From assembly GCA_964017155.1 (NCBI GenBank), contig OZ024861.1:28163645-28227644 (forward strand): DNA of 64,000 bases. Direction: 5' to 3'. The DNA comes from Oasisia sp. SBJ-2009. Its lineage: Eukaryota > Annelida > Polychaeta > Sabellida > Siboglinidae. Positions 1 through 11,500 of the stretch are shown here, one piece after another. Every line of letters begins with the position of its first letter. The first letter of the stretch is position 1. A program made the translations under genes and the position numbers. The notes under the pieces were generated by a model. It was not told the DNA's origin. It saw only the letters and a list, made by a program, of their open reading frames with translations, and made no database searches.

Positions 1-181
1 GGAAAAGAAACGTATGTGTTTATTTTAATATTTTTTTACCTTTCAAATGGCTTATGACTATTGAAATATATGTTATAATACTTTGACTGACTATTCATTT
101 GTGAAATAGTGAAATACAGTTTGTGGGTAAAATGTACAACGCGAATATGATGGTATAGCAAACTCTTCTCCAAGAGTGGTT

Positions 182-225
182 GGCTCTGAAAAGAGCCGTT
201 TGTTTTGTTGGCTCTGAAAAGAGCC
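182..225 (-). terminator. Two tandem histone-type mRNA 3' stem-loops behind the Mutator-like transposase
   Basis: On the minus strand both 182-197 and 210-225 read GGCTCTTTTCAGAGCC, a 6-bp stem with a UUUC loop identical to the metazoan replication-dependent histone 3' stem-loop. They lie about 20 to 65 nt after the transposase stop codon near 247, where a histone stem-loop would sit. Downstream is CAACCACTC, then the purine-rich GGAGAAGAG, resembling the ACCCA flank and the histone downstream element. No histone ORF is visible. Function is inferred from sequence identity only. Confidence 0.7.
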
Positions 226-246
226 GTTTGTTTTCTTCACGAGTCC

Positions 247-1613
247 CTAGAACTCTCCGGAGGCATAGGACGGTCTGCCTTCAGCTTCAGTCAACAGATC
301 TTGCTGGCGAATCCGGTGAAGACGTCGACGTTCGCGGTTCTTCTTCTCTTGCGCATCACTCTTCCTCTCCCTCATCGCGATCCTCTCATTGTCCTTTGAC
401 CGTGTCAGTTTCACCTGGGCTTCGCCAAGTTGAAACCCGAGGGCAATTGTTGTCTCTGACACACTCTTCTCCGTCCCCTGGTTGAACTCGCTGACAGCAA
501 TGGTGGCGCCAGCCTCGACACGCAGCTTCCCAAGAAAGTCTGTCTTGAGGCACTTCCTCCAGATGACTGAGTGCAGACTCTCATTGGGGTTCTGTGTCTT
601 CCCACGAAGGCAGTGGTGGAGGAGGCTCTCGTCACCCAGTCGCACGTACACTGGCTTCACAAAGCGACCAACTTCACGTGTCAATGGCGTGTGAACATTG
701 TCCTTGTGTGGCCCCGGTCGCTCACCCTTCGCAACCGCACGACGGAAGAAACACCAGCTTGAAACTCCAGCTGGGCAGCGATCATGATGTGGATCTTCAT
801 CAGTCGACAACGCATGAAGGAATGAGGCAAACACTGCATTCCTCATCCCTTCCAAATCGTTCGGGTGGCTGCGTATCACTTTGATGTAGTATTTCTCCAG
901 CTTCGTGATTGTGGCCCCTGTCAACTTGCTGTGCCCCTTTCCACCAGTGACAACACCTTCCTGGCGGCCCTCACCTGCCACCTTCCTCAAAGCTGTGCCA
1001 AGCCTCTTTCTGACGTGGTTCACACATTCTTCCTTCGTCACTGGGCAGTTGTTTCCGTAAATATTGAGGTCGACGAGGTAGTTATACGTCTTCGCATCAC
1101 CGTCTGACAAGACTGTGACATAGCGGAAACCATGTCTCTGTTCAGAGCGACGCCACAGGATCTCTGCAATTGCAGCATCCATTGCATCTGGAGTGCCATG
1201 AAAGTTCTTGTTGCACTCATGTGCCCTCTTCCACTCCCGGTACTCATCACTGTCCTTGGCCATGTGATCACCCACAGTGGAACAGCCATGGCAGTACAGG
1301 CTCAGTACTGCATAGTCGATCACAAGGCAGGTGAGCAAGTCGATGACACTGCCGATTCCGTAGAGTGACTGGTGCCCTCGTGTCATCCAGTTTGTATCGT
1401 ATGACACATCGATGTCTCTCACGTCTTCTGGCGCATCACCTGACAGCTCAGAGTAGGCCTGCCTCACGCAAGCAGCAGCGTCGTTGAGGCAAGTTGTCAC
1501 AGTGCCGTCTACTGCAACACCTACCTCCTTCTGGTGTCTGACGTAGGTCTTCTGGTGGATGCAGGGGGAATCCAGCCACCAACAAATCCGTCTAAGTCAG
1601 GAAAAGCCATCTC
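247..1613 (-). pseudogene. Mutator-like transposase, catalytic part
   Basis: The open frame runs on the minus strand from about 1610 to the stop near 247; there is no start ATG because the N-terminal part is in another frame. Counted from the GTG at 1500, the DDE residues are visible: D35 in VSYDTNWMTRGH, D133/D135 in LSDGDAKTY and E307 in TQNPNESLHSVIW. The Cys-rich C-x2-C motif and the LTGATITKLEKYY segment also match this family. The C-terminus is an Arg/Lys/Glu-rich helix. The catalytic core looks intact, but the join to the zinc-ribbon part needs frame changes or a small intron near 1560-1610. Confidence 0.82.
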
Positions 1614-2100
1614 CACAGTCCATGGTGCCTGCCACCAACCTCCTTGTTGTGGCAAATGGAGACTGACTGCCACGATCACCAATCTTGCCTGAAGACAGCG
1701 TCTCACTGAAGACGTGACCGCAGGAGGTGCACTCAGTCCGTAACCCAACGACAGGGCCCTTCTTCTTGTCGACGACAACAACTGTCAAGTCTCCCTGACA
1801 AATTGGACACGGGATATTCTTGGCGACATTCTTCAGACTCGCCACTTGCACGAAGAGACAGCTGTCGTCTGTCACGGGAGGTCTAACTTCGCCGTCATCA
1901 TCGACATCTGGCTGGTCTGACTGTGAAGACGACGCTGACGGAATGCGTATCACCAGATCCAGCGCAAACATCCACATCTTCAGATTCCGCGACGGCCATG
2001 CTTCCACTTGCCCGCGAGGCGGCCACGCCGCTCCCGCTAGCCACGGCACTATCACCACCTCCGGCGATGTCGGTCGATTTACGTCGCTGCTCACGCGCAT
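1597..2100 (-). pseudogene. Mutator-like transposase, N-terminal zinc-ribbon part
   Basis: A minus-strand open frame of 167 codons. It contains CPICQGDL and, about 20 residues later, CTSCGHVFSE: a CxxC...CxxC zinc ribbon as found at the N-terminus of animal Mutator-like transposases. It continues to RLVAGTMDCGDGFS and then stops. The homologous continuation (LDGFVGG, then LDSPCIHQKTYVRH) lies in the other two frames just downstream, so two indels or an intron separate it from the catalytic part. Confidence 0.7.
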
Positions 2101-2260
2101 ATTTCAGCTGAGCTAACCGGAACCGCTTCCTTGTCCCATAACCTGTCGGAACTCACTGCGTTTCCTCACGAACCGTTGGCATATTTATAAATAAAGCGCG
2201 TATAATACAACTCTAATCACAAACGAAGAACAACCGTCGCCATATTGACTCGCCTCATTG

Positions 2261-3976
2261 TTATGCCGAAGACCGGCCGAACGTTACCGGAAATGTTCAA
2301 AGGCCAGTGTTGGCCAATCAGAATCGCGAACGTGCTGACGCCTGGAGCATAAAACCACATTAGGAAATTTCCGTACAGAGAGGGGTCTCGTGTTTAACAC
2401 TGATTGGCTGCATACTAATTATTATTTCCTGCCAGGGATAAGCCTGCCTTGTAGACGACCTAAAAATAGGTATCCAACATGGCAGCCTCCGTTGCGGCAA
2501 GCTACCGGCAACTAAGGCGTGAAATACGCATAATTTATGGTTTTGTTAGTAAGACAAAGGAACTCTAATCAACAGTGGTGATCAAATAAAGCATTTATTT
2601 CACATACAGACACATAAATATGAACATTTGTGAATTAGAAGTTGAAATTAAGGGTACCAACTACTCGAGAACAGCTATGTGCCATATTTATGTTAATACT
2701 CAATATATCTCAACCAAATGCCGAACAGCACTTAGTGTGTAAAATTTGAACTCATTTGCATATGTGTTACCATAGCAACCGACATTTAAAAATTACAGAG
2801 GGGTGAATTAAAAAAAATTATTCTGAGTCAATGGTTTCATGTGGATTCATGAAACTGCTCAAATTCATTAGCTAGAATGTCCCTTCATACAATAAGGTGG
2901 TTTGAGCTTGAAAGATCTAATGTGTTCTATGCTTGTAAAATGATTTTTCAGAAATAACGTTTTTTGGACGTTGGTCAACTGTAGTGTTTCATATCTGACA
3001 ACTCCAAGTAGTCAGCTGCCATAGTCAAATGAGTCTTATTGTGTGTGTCACTAACATGTGAACAGATGGAACAAAATTCAGATGTCTATCTTTCATAGTT
3101 TTTTGGGAATAATTATTCGAAATTTCACAAATGTGCAAAAACGTGATTTTGAGAAAATGACAAAAATGACAGCATGTCATATAATATTGACAGCACACCT
3201 AGAAACCACTAATAACCATTGACTAAATCATTTATAAGTGTCTGCATAATGAACATGACTACCAGGCATCAGATTCATATAGGAACAACATTTTATTATT
3301 GTGCCAACCTTATTTATAAGTGTGTTTTTGACCCAAAATGCGTGACGAATTGTTAACGTTTTGCCGGTCGACGCCATTTGCTTTCTCATCCTGCAGCTGC
3401 CGGAAACGGCGCTGATTGGGCGATGATGCGATCATTGGTGCGCCGGGCGCGTTCATTGGATTAGATATTTACGCGATATTATAATGAGCCATGGATCGCG
3501 TAACAAATCCTTATATGGCAGTAGAGGTCGCATACATTTTCCCCAAATAGATGCATATAATTATATTCTAGAACTCCCAGAACACCACATCCGGTTATGT
3601 GTAAACTTCCGGACAAGACGGTTACAAACATGGCGGATTTACTAGGCGGCTTGTCTCTGGACTCGAACGTTCTTTTTAGTCATTCCCGGACATTTAAAAA
3701 TGGCTACCACAGTGGATTTTGCTTCTTGAAGAACGACGGGCATGTTATAAATGATGTTTTTATTGGTATTCATTCTTGAAATATTGAAATATGCTCTTGC
3801 ACAGAGCTGTATAAGATACCAATGCATCTAAAAATTACATTATCTGAAAACCGTATTTTTTTTATTTCTCGACCCGCTGGTCTCCTTAAGATGTTATATT
3901 AGTAAAATACGCTGAAAACAGAAAATCATCACCAATTGGAAAATTCGCAAAAAATCAAAAATCCTGCAGCGCGTAT
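2261..3976. other. Unassigned region between the Mutator-like element and the 33-bp satellite
   Basis: AT-rich DNA with two CpG-richer patches (about 2270-2350 and 3350-3500). A 60-codon open frame at 3597-3779 has no recognisable motif. No gene, repeat array or transposon end could be supported here. Confidence 0.4.
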
Positions 3977-4116
3977 CCCCTTAAACCCAGCACCAATTCC
4001 TACATACCTCTCCTTAAACCCAGCACCAACTCCTACATACCTCTCCTTAAACCCAGCACCAACTCCTACATACCTCTCCTTAAACCCAGCACCAACTCCT
4101 ACATACCTCTCCTTAA
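3977..4116 (+). repeat. 33-bp satellite, left segment
   Basis: About four copies of a 33-bp unit (CCTTAAACCCAGCACCAAC then TCCTACATACCTCT). The last unit stops exactly at its TTAA, where the THAP element 4117-5257 begins. The same array resumes at 5258 and again at 7191. Confidence 0.95.
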
Positions 4117-4399
4117 AGGACAATGTATGTATGCCAAGAAACCGTTGTCATTTAATGGCAACGGTTTCTTGGCATACACCTAATAGAGTTAATATAAAGT
4201 AACAATTTCCACATATACTGAATTTTTTAACGCCAGCGGTTTACCAGAAAAATATTTTTGAACACCAAGCCATCAGAATACTATCAGCTACGCCATGTTA
4301 GACGAAGAATGACGTCACAAAGCTTCGGCGCTCTCGACAGATTCCCTGCATATTAGTTATTTATAAATCCGTCTAGAGGCGCTGTGCGTGCGCAGTGTA

Positions 4400-4791
4400 G
4401 GCCCGCACCTCGAAAAAAACATCAAAATGATCACCTACGATGACCAAACTTCGCAGGGCGTATCTACTACACCTGAACTACGCGTATGCACTTGTTACGT
4501 GATCAAAAAAATAATAATTAATGCCTGAAATCGATCAAAATGTGTAAGTCAATACGATCTGACCCCACGGTTTAACGCAGCAAGATGGTGGCGCCACCTG
4601 ACCGAGTTTACTGTTGCAGTAGCGACTCGGCGAGGCGTTATTTATTTACACATTTTGATCGATTTCAGGCATTAATAATTGTTTTGGATCACGTGACAAG
4701 TGCATACGCATAGTACAGGTGTAGTAGATACGCCCTGCGAAGTTTGGTCATCGTAGGTGATCATTTTGATGGTTTTTTCGAGGTGCGGGCC
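4400..4791. mobile_element. MITE nested in element A, TA-flanked
   Basis: Both ends read GGCCCGCACCTCG inward as an inverted repeat (4400 and 4791), with arms of about 140 bp and an unrelated centre. TA flanks each side (4398-4399 and 4792-4793), as expected for a Tc1/mariner-type MITE. It carries no open frame of note and interrupts the THAP gene of element A. Confidence 0.7.
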
Positions 4792-4925
4792 TAAACTGCA
4801 AAAGTACCCGCAATTGTTAATCCAATGTTCAATACTACCGGTTGTTTCAACGGGAAAGAAAAAAAAGATAGATCAAAATTTCTCACGGAACTAGTACTGC
4901 AACCGTATGCCGAACAGTAAGGCAT
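4792..4925 (-). pseudogene. THAP zinc-finger N-terminus in element A
   Basis: On the minus strand an ATG at 4925 opens MPYCSAYGCSTSS, then NFDLSFFSFP. The C-x4-C start, spacing and SFFSFP match the beginning of a THAP C2CH domain. The frame then hits a stop where MITE 4400-4791 is inserted, so only the N-terminal half is left. Confidence 0.65.
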
Positions 4926-5257
4926 AATTGCTAAAGTTTATACCATAGATTTGACCACAGATTTAGATACACGTCTAAGCAGCTGCTACATGTCACGCCA
5001 ACTGAACGAAGACTTGAAGTTGTTGACCCTTAACGACGTCGCAGGAAGCTGGAATGCCGCGCCCTTATTGGCCAAGCCAAGTTAACCCGTCACCGATGGC
5101 GGCGTCTAGGCCATAGTGGATTTCGGTAGAATTTGAGACTTTAAGGTCACATTCTGAGTAAACCGCTGACGTTAAAAAATTGAGTATATGTGGAAATTGT
5201 TACTTTGTATAAACTCTATTAGGTGTATGACAAGAAACTTTTGCCATTTTTTGTCCT

Positions 5258-5438
5258 TTAAACCCAGCACCAACTCCTACACGCCTCTCCTTAAACCCAG
5301 CACCAACTACTACATACTTCTCCTTAAGCCTAGCACCAACTCCTACACGCCTCTCCTTAAACCCAGCACCAACTCCTACATACCTCTCCTTAAACCCAGC
5401 ACCAACTACTACGTACTTCTCCTTAAACCCAGCATCAA
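5258..5438 (+). repeat. 33-bp satellite, middle segment
   Basis: About five 33-bp units between the two transposons. Its right end is the sequence GCATCAA (5432-5438), repeated at 7191-7197 on the other side of the P-like element. Confidence 0.95.
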
Positions 5439-5847
5439 CAGAGAAGATCTAACAGAGAAGGGTCACTTCGGCAGTTCCATTTTGAATTTTGAGACCGTAG
5501 CGCTTCTAGCGGACGAATGTGCCGTGTTAGCAGACTGCCAGATGAAACTGCAGTACAAATTATATGTTCAATTATTCATACGTTATTGAAATTGCACTTG
5601 AAGCACTTCATAAACACTGAAGCACGTAAACTTGCATTAGTGCACGTAGCAACATCTTTTCCCACTATCCAGACACTAGATAGGCCTATTAGTACATTTT
5701 TTTACATCATATTATAGCGTGTTATTTACTTGCTTGCACACCTGTGGCTGATGTTGGCCGGTATCATGCACTCTCCCCAGCCCCCCATTTCCTATACCCA
5801 CGTCACTTGTTTGGGTTTTTATATTGTTGTGTTTGTTTTTAATGATA

Positions 5848-5907
<60 letters not shown>

Positions 5908-6212
5908 TATATATTTAATATATATTTTAATATATATCACATAATATGAAATATATTAAAGTATATAATAATATTAAACTTATATATATAATATATATAT
6001 ATATATATACATATTTATATAATATATTATACATAATACATGTGTGTATATATAGTGCATTTGTAAGAAATGTTGTTTATTTATGCAATATAATATATAC
6101 ATATATATATATTTATATATATATATATATATATATACAATTATATATATAATATATTTACATATTTTAAATGGTAATGATAATTTACATATATATAGAT
6201 TATTGATATATA

Positions 6213-6248
<36 letters not shown>

Positions 6249-6474
6249 TAATATATGTGTATGTAATAATTATATACTTATTATGTATATATTATATATA
6301 TATACTATATATACATATATATATATAAGTTTATAATTATTGTATACACATATATATTACATATTAAATGTATATTAAATAATATAAAATCATATATATA
6401 TATATATAAATTACATTATCATTATTATTTATAATATGTATATTATATGTTAAAGGATTAAATTATATATATTG

Positions 6475-6532
<58 letters not shown>

Positions 6533-6557
6533 CAAAAACACAATGATTATATACTTT

Positions 6558-6591
<34 letters not shown>

Positions 6592-7190
6592 TATAAGTAT
6601 ATAGTTATTGTGTTTTTGCAATATATAAAATACATAATTTAATATATAATATTATACATATTAAAAATAATAATTATAATATAATATATATATACATATA
6701 TATAATTTAATATGTAATATATATCAATTTTAATATACATGTATACATTACTATATATATATATATGTAATTATGTATATATATATATAATTATTGTATA
6801 CATGTATATTCAAATTCTTGCATATTAGAAAAATAATCAAACAGTGTTCATGGATAATGATTACTGATAGTTTTACTGGCAATAACATAATATCGGTTTG
6901 AGCATTTTAACAAAACATTTGTATTTAATGATGATTATTTCCTGGTAGTATAAAATAATTAAAAGTTCATAACTATGTGCTTTTATCTTCAACTTACTCG
7001 TTGCACCCGTAGGTCGCGCAAAATGAGCCGGTTGATCGACTTTTCGATGTACTTGGCGGTGGTGTTGCCATTGTCTAATGTCAGGCAAATGAAGCGGCAC
7101 ATTCGTCCGCTTGGGACGCTGCGCTCCACGCGCTAAAATGGCGGCCCATTATAAATTACGAAGTGACCCTTCTCTGTTAGATCTTCTCTG
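5439..7190 (-). mobile_element. P-like THAP DNA transposon with 7-bp target duplication
   Basis: Perfect 32-bp terminal inverted repeats (CAGAGAAGATCTAAC... inward at 5439-5470 and 7159-7190) are flanked by GCATCAA (5432-5438 and 7191-7197). A 16-bp subterminal inverted repeat (5509-5524 and 7095-7110) is also present. Near the right end the minus strand encodes a short frame ending SFCATYGCNE beside a GTAAGT donor, resembling a THAP start. CA...TG ends, about 31-bp repeats, subterminal repeats and THAP fit the P superfamily; hAT is the alternative. The centre is AT microsatellite, so it is non-autonomous. Confidence 0.72.
5850..6800. repeat. About 950 bp of AT/TATA dinucleotide repeat
   Basis: Almost uninterrupted (TA)n-rich sequence with short deviations, inside the P-like element. 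Tyr/Ile-rich open frames here are artefacts of the repeat. The length suggests instability and possible assembly error. Confidence 0.95.
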
Positions 7191-8296
7191 GCATCAACTC
7201 CTACATACCTCTCCTTAAACCCAGCACCAACTCCTACACACCTCTCCTTAAACCCAGCATCAACTCCTACACGCCTCTCCTTAAACCCAGCACCAACTCT
7301 TACACGCCTCTCCTTAAACCCAGCATCAACTCCTACACGCCTGTCCTTAAACCCAGCATCAACTCCTACACACCTCTCCTTAAACCCAGCATCAACTCCT
7401 ACACGCCTCTCCTTAAACCCAGCACCAACTCCTACATACTTCTCCTTAAACCCAGCACCAACTCCTACACACCTCTCCTTAAACCCAGCATCAACTCCTA
7501 CATACCTCTCCTTAAACCCAGCATCAACTCCTACACACCTCTCCTTAAACCCAGCATCAACTCCTACATACCTCTCCTTAAACCCAGCATCAACTCCTAC
7601 ACACCTCTCCTTAAACCCAGCATCAACTCCTACACACCTCTCCTTAAACCCAGCATCAACTCCTACATACCTCTCCTTAAACCCAGCATCAACTCCTACA
7701 CACCTCTCCTTAAACCCAGCATCAACTCCTACACACCTCTCCTTAAACCCAGCATCAACTCCTACACGCCTCTCCTTAAACCCAGCACCAACTCCTACAT
7801 ACTTCTCCTTAAACCCAGCACCAACTCCTATACACCTCTCCTTAAACCCAGCACCAACTCTTACACGCCTCTCCTTAAACCCAGCACCAACTCCTACATA
7901 CTTCTCCTTAAACCCAGCATCAACTCCTACACGCCTCTCCTTAAACCCAGCACCAACTCTTACACGCCTCTCCTTAAACCCAGCACCAACTCTTACACGC
8001 CTCTCCTTAAACCCAGCACCAACTCTTACACGCCTCTCCTTAAACCCAGCACCAACTCTTACACGCCTCTCCTTAAACCCAGCACCAACTCTTACACGCC
8101 TCTCCTTAAACCCAGCACCAACTCCTACATACTTCTCCTTAAACCCAGCATCAACTCCTACATACTTCTCCTTAAACCCAGCACCAACTCCTACATACTT
8201 CTCCTTAAACCCAGCACCAACTCCTACATACTTCTCCTTAAACCCAGCACCAACTACTACATACTTCTCCTTAAACCCAGCACCAACTTCTACAGA
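7191..8296 (+). repeat. 33-bp satellite, right segment next to exon 1
   Basis: About 33 copies of the 33-bp unit with three common variants (ACATACC, ACACGCC/ACACACC, ATCAAC versus ACCAAC). It ends about 35 bp before the exon 1 acceptor. Each unit has a pyrimidine-rich run followed by CCCAG, which looks like a 3' splice site. Because 33 is divisible by three, the minus strand has a long GAGFKE-type open frame, judged non-coding. Confidence 0.95.
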
Positions 8297-8330
8297 CTTC
8301 ACCTGACAGAGAGATTGCTGTCTGCTTCAG

Positions 8331-8517
8331 GGGGTCAGTTGGTGCGCATTGACATCACTAACCTTGGCACTGTCTCCAGTGTCTTGGTTGGTAACACATC
8401 GGCTCCAATTGTCACACAAGACACCAACTCTGTCACCATTCTACTGCCGCCACTTGGTGACGGTGTCCATCAGATCTACTTGAATGTCAATGGCAAAGGT
8501 TACCTTGTCACTGACAC
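8331..8517 (+). CDS. PKHD1L1-like: PKHD1L1-like exon 1 of window: IPT/TIG domain part
   Basis: Acceptor tract TTGCTGTCTGCTTCAG ends at 8330 and donor GTAAGT starts at 8518 (phase 2 out). It encodes a TIG-type strand pattern (SGGQLVRIDITNLG, then VLVGNTSAPIV). The exon is entered in phase 1, so an upstream exon must exist. The 33-bp satellite ends about 35 bp upstream, so the true upstream exon lies beyond the satellite and probably outside the window. Confidence 0.75.
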
Positions 8518-11500
8518 GTAAGTACTGGCACCATGGTAGCCATGCATTTGTTCCATCTCCTTAATTTTGTTTTCATTCAGATGTGTCCTTATACCATGTT
8601 TCACAGTAGTTACTATTTATATAAATACTACAGGTGTGAATATGTGTAATAACCAGGTGTAAACGTTGGAGATTATGCAGAAAAATGGCAAATCATGATG
8701 TTATTCATTAAGTACGATAATGTTGAACTTTATTCTGTATATGTCATACATGTAATGGCATTTTTACATTTTATATCTCCTCTTTTCTACAGCGGCTCTC
8801 TGCCTAGCATTTCGGTTGACTTCAAAGTGACAGGCGTGTCAACTACAAAGTGCTCTGTCTATGGAGGATGCTATGTCACCATCACTGGCAGCGGCTTCCC
8901 TGAAAACAAGGATATCACTCAGATCAGCTTTGGCCGTGCACCCTGCAAGATCACCTCACTCTCTAGCACTCAGGTGCAGTGTCAGATTGACATTGCCAGA
9001 AAGGTGTGGTTTGTCGACAACTCTGGCATCCATCCAGGTGAGTCACTGTTTGCATCCTCTTTCTCACCTGTAGATGTCCGTGTGTTTCCTGTGGAGGGGA
9101 CACAGCCTTGTATTTGGGTACTGGCCGAGTAACCCAGCGATGCTTTGGTAAAAAACTTGAACATTTTGATCCCAAAGTCATATTCCCATTGCTCTGATTA
9201 AATATGCTAGCAGAATTACAGCTTGCTTCTGGAAAAAGGCACTCTCCCGTGTCAAAATGTTTGTCAATGTCACATTGTTTTAGTGTGTGCCAGTATTACA
9301 TGATGCGGTTACGTCGTGAGGCAACACAGTTTTAACATTTGCCAGAATCAAGGCATAGCCATGTGAAATATTAACCCTTCCATGTTCTCCACCCCCTGGA
9401 GGAATCTAAATCTTTGAATCAATCCTCATAGGCCCGCTACACCACATTGTAAAATTCCAGCCTGATATATGCAAATGTGATGGAGATGTGGGTCTACAGA
9501 CCGACCAGGCCAGGCCAGGCCAGGCCAGGCCAGGCCAGGCCAGGCCAGGCCACACCAGACCACACCAGACCACACCAGACCACACCAGACCACACCAGAC
9601 CACACCACACCACACCAGACCACACCACACCACACCACACCACACCACACCACACCACACCACACCACACCACACCACACCACACCACACCACACCACAC
9701 CAGACCAGACCAGACCAGACCAGACCTACAAACAGACACTATTTTGTAATATACATTACTGTACAACCTGGTATGGGTCACATCACCATTACACTACTGC
9801 TAGAAAGAATTCATGCATTGAATTGTGCCAGTATGTCATCTGACTGTGATAGAAACATTTACCTACAGTGCATGGGGAGAGATACCTGTGGAACCTGCCC
9901 ATACTGACAGTGGAACAGGGCGATGACGTTGACTGGAGCTGGGAACCCCCGGAGTACATCTCTGGAGTCAGCTACCGTGTGGAGCAGACAGCCAATGCAA
10001 CTGCCTCTGCCTATGATGGCAGTGGCTTCCGTAGTGGCGAAGTCAGCACTCCAACAGGTGGGTACTTGGGCTATTACCCCAACAGGTGGGTACTTGGGCT
10101 ATTACCCCAACAGGTGGGTACTTGGGCTATTACTCCAACAGGTGGGTACTTGGGCTATTACCCCAACAGGTGGGTTATTGGGCTATTACTCCAACAGGTG
10201 GGTACTTGGGCTATTACTCCAACAGGTGGGTACTTGGGCTATTACCCCAACAGGTGGGTACTTGGGCTATTACCCCAACAGGTGGGTACTTGGGCTATTA
10301 CCCCAACAGGTGGGTACTTGGGCTATTACTCCAACAGGTGGGTACTTGGGCTATTACCCCAACAGGTGGGTTATTGGGCTATTACTCCAACAGGTGGGTA
10401 CTTGGGCTATTACTCCAACAGGTGGGTACTTGGGCTATTACCCCAACAGGTGGGTACTGGGTTAATTACTCCAACAGGTGGGTACTTGGGCTATCACCCC
10501 AACAGGTGGGTACTTGGGCTATTACTCCAACAGGTGGGTACTTGGGCTATTACCCCAACAGGTGGGTTATTGGGCTGTCACCCCAACAGATAGATATTGG
10601 GTTATCACCCAACAGATAGGTATTTAGGCTATCACCACAACAGGTGGGTACTTGGGTTATTACTCTAACAGGTGGGTACTTGAGCTGTCACCCCAACAGA
10701 TGGATATTGGGTTATTACCCAACAGATAGGTATTTAGGCTGTCACCTCAACAGGTGGGAACTTGGGTTATTACTCCAACAGGTGGGTACTTGGGTTATTA
10801 CTCCAACAGGTGGGTACTTGGGTTATTACTCCAACAGGTGGGTACTTGGGTTATTACTCCAACAGGTGGGAACTTGGGTTATTACTCCAACAGGTGGGTA
10901 CTTGGGTTATTACTCCAACAGGTGGGTACTTGGGTTATTACTCCAACAGGTGGGTACTTGGGTTATTACTCCAACAGGTGGGAACTTGGGTTATTACTCC
11001 AACAGGTGGGTACTTGGGTTATTACTCCAACAGGTGGGTTCTCAGGCTGTCACCCCAACAGATGGATATTGGGTTATCACCCAACAGATAGGTAGTTAGG
11101 CAATTACTCCGACAACTTGAGGTATCACTCCAATATATGTATACTTGGGCTTTCACTGCAATAAACGTTTATTTGAACCCTTCAGCCAGGTGGGACTGGT
11201 TCCTGCACTTGGTGCAGTGACTGGTTCCTGCACTTGGTGCAGTGACTGGTTCCTGCACTTGGTGCAGTGACTGGTTCCTACACTTGGTGCAGTGACTGGT
11301 TCCTACACTTGGTGCAGTGACTGGTTCCTACACTTGGTGCAGTGACTGGTTCCTACACTTGATACAGTGACTGGTTCCTACACTTGGTGCAATGCCTGGT
11401 TCCTGCACTTGGTGCAGTGACTGGTTCCTACACTTGGTGCAGTGACTGGTTCCTACACCTGGTGCAGTGACTGGTTCCTAGACTTGATACAGTGACTGGT

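Larger units (their letters stand above)
180..2260 (-). mobile_element. Mutator-like DNA transposon, approximate extent
   Basis: A minus-strand transposase of the animal Mutator-like family fills this stretch. I did not find terminal inverted repeats or a target-site duplication, so the limits are set by the coding region, the 3' stem-loops and the GC-rich leader near 2220-2260. The element may extend further in either direction. Confidence 0.6.
4117..5257 (-). mobile_element. TTAA-flanked THAP-encoding DNA transposon (Kolobok-like), copy A
   Basis: The element starts AGGACA and ends TGTCCT and is flanked by TTAA on both sides (4113-4116, 5258-5261). The flanks rejoin into a normal satellite unit, so TTAA is the target duplication. 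The ends form long imperfect inverted repeats of about 110 bp. A perfect hairpin (about 4129-4178) sits just inside the left end. TTAA targets with a THAP finger are typical of the Kolobok superfamily; piggyBac also uses TTAA but lacks THAP. Copy B lies at 60509-61360. Confidence 0.82.

Noticed and set aside
182..225. A histone gene at the left edge
   Set aside because: Although the stem-loops are histone-type, the upstream coding sequence on that strand is a transposase and no histone fold motif is present.
180..485. Plus-strand frame of 101 codons at the left edge
   Set aside because: It overlaps the transposase C-terminus on the other strand and the stem-loops; no domain is seen.
3597..3779. 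Plus-strand frame of 60 codons (MCKLPDKTVTNMADLLGGLS)
   Set aside because: No homologous family recognised, no splice or phase link to exon 1, and length is within chance.
7133..8302. Minus-strand open frame of 389 codons with GVGAGFKERYV repeats
   Set aside because: It is a by-product of the 33-bp satellite, whose unit is a multiple of three without a stop; the same repeat is non-coding elsewhere in the window and there is no independent coding signal.
9406..9781. Trp/Cys/Val- and Pro/His/Thr-rich frames on both strands
   Set aside because: Pentanucleotide microsatellite artefact.
10051..11100. Open frames in all three plus frames (GGYLGYYPNRWVL type)
   Set aside because: A 26-bp unit without stops opens every frame. 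Exon 3 ends at the donor 10057 and its phase fits exon 4 exactly.
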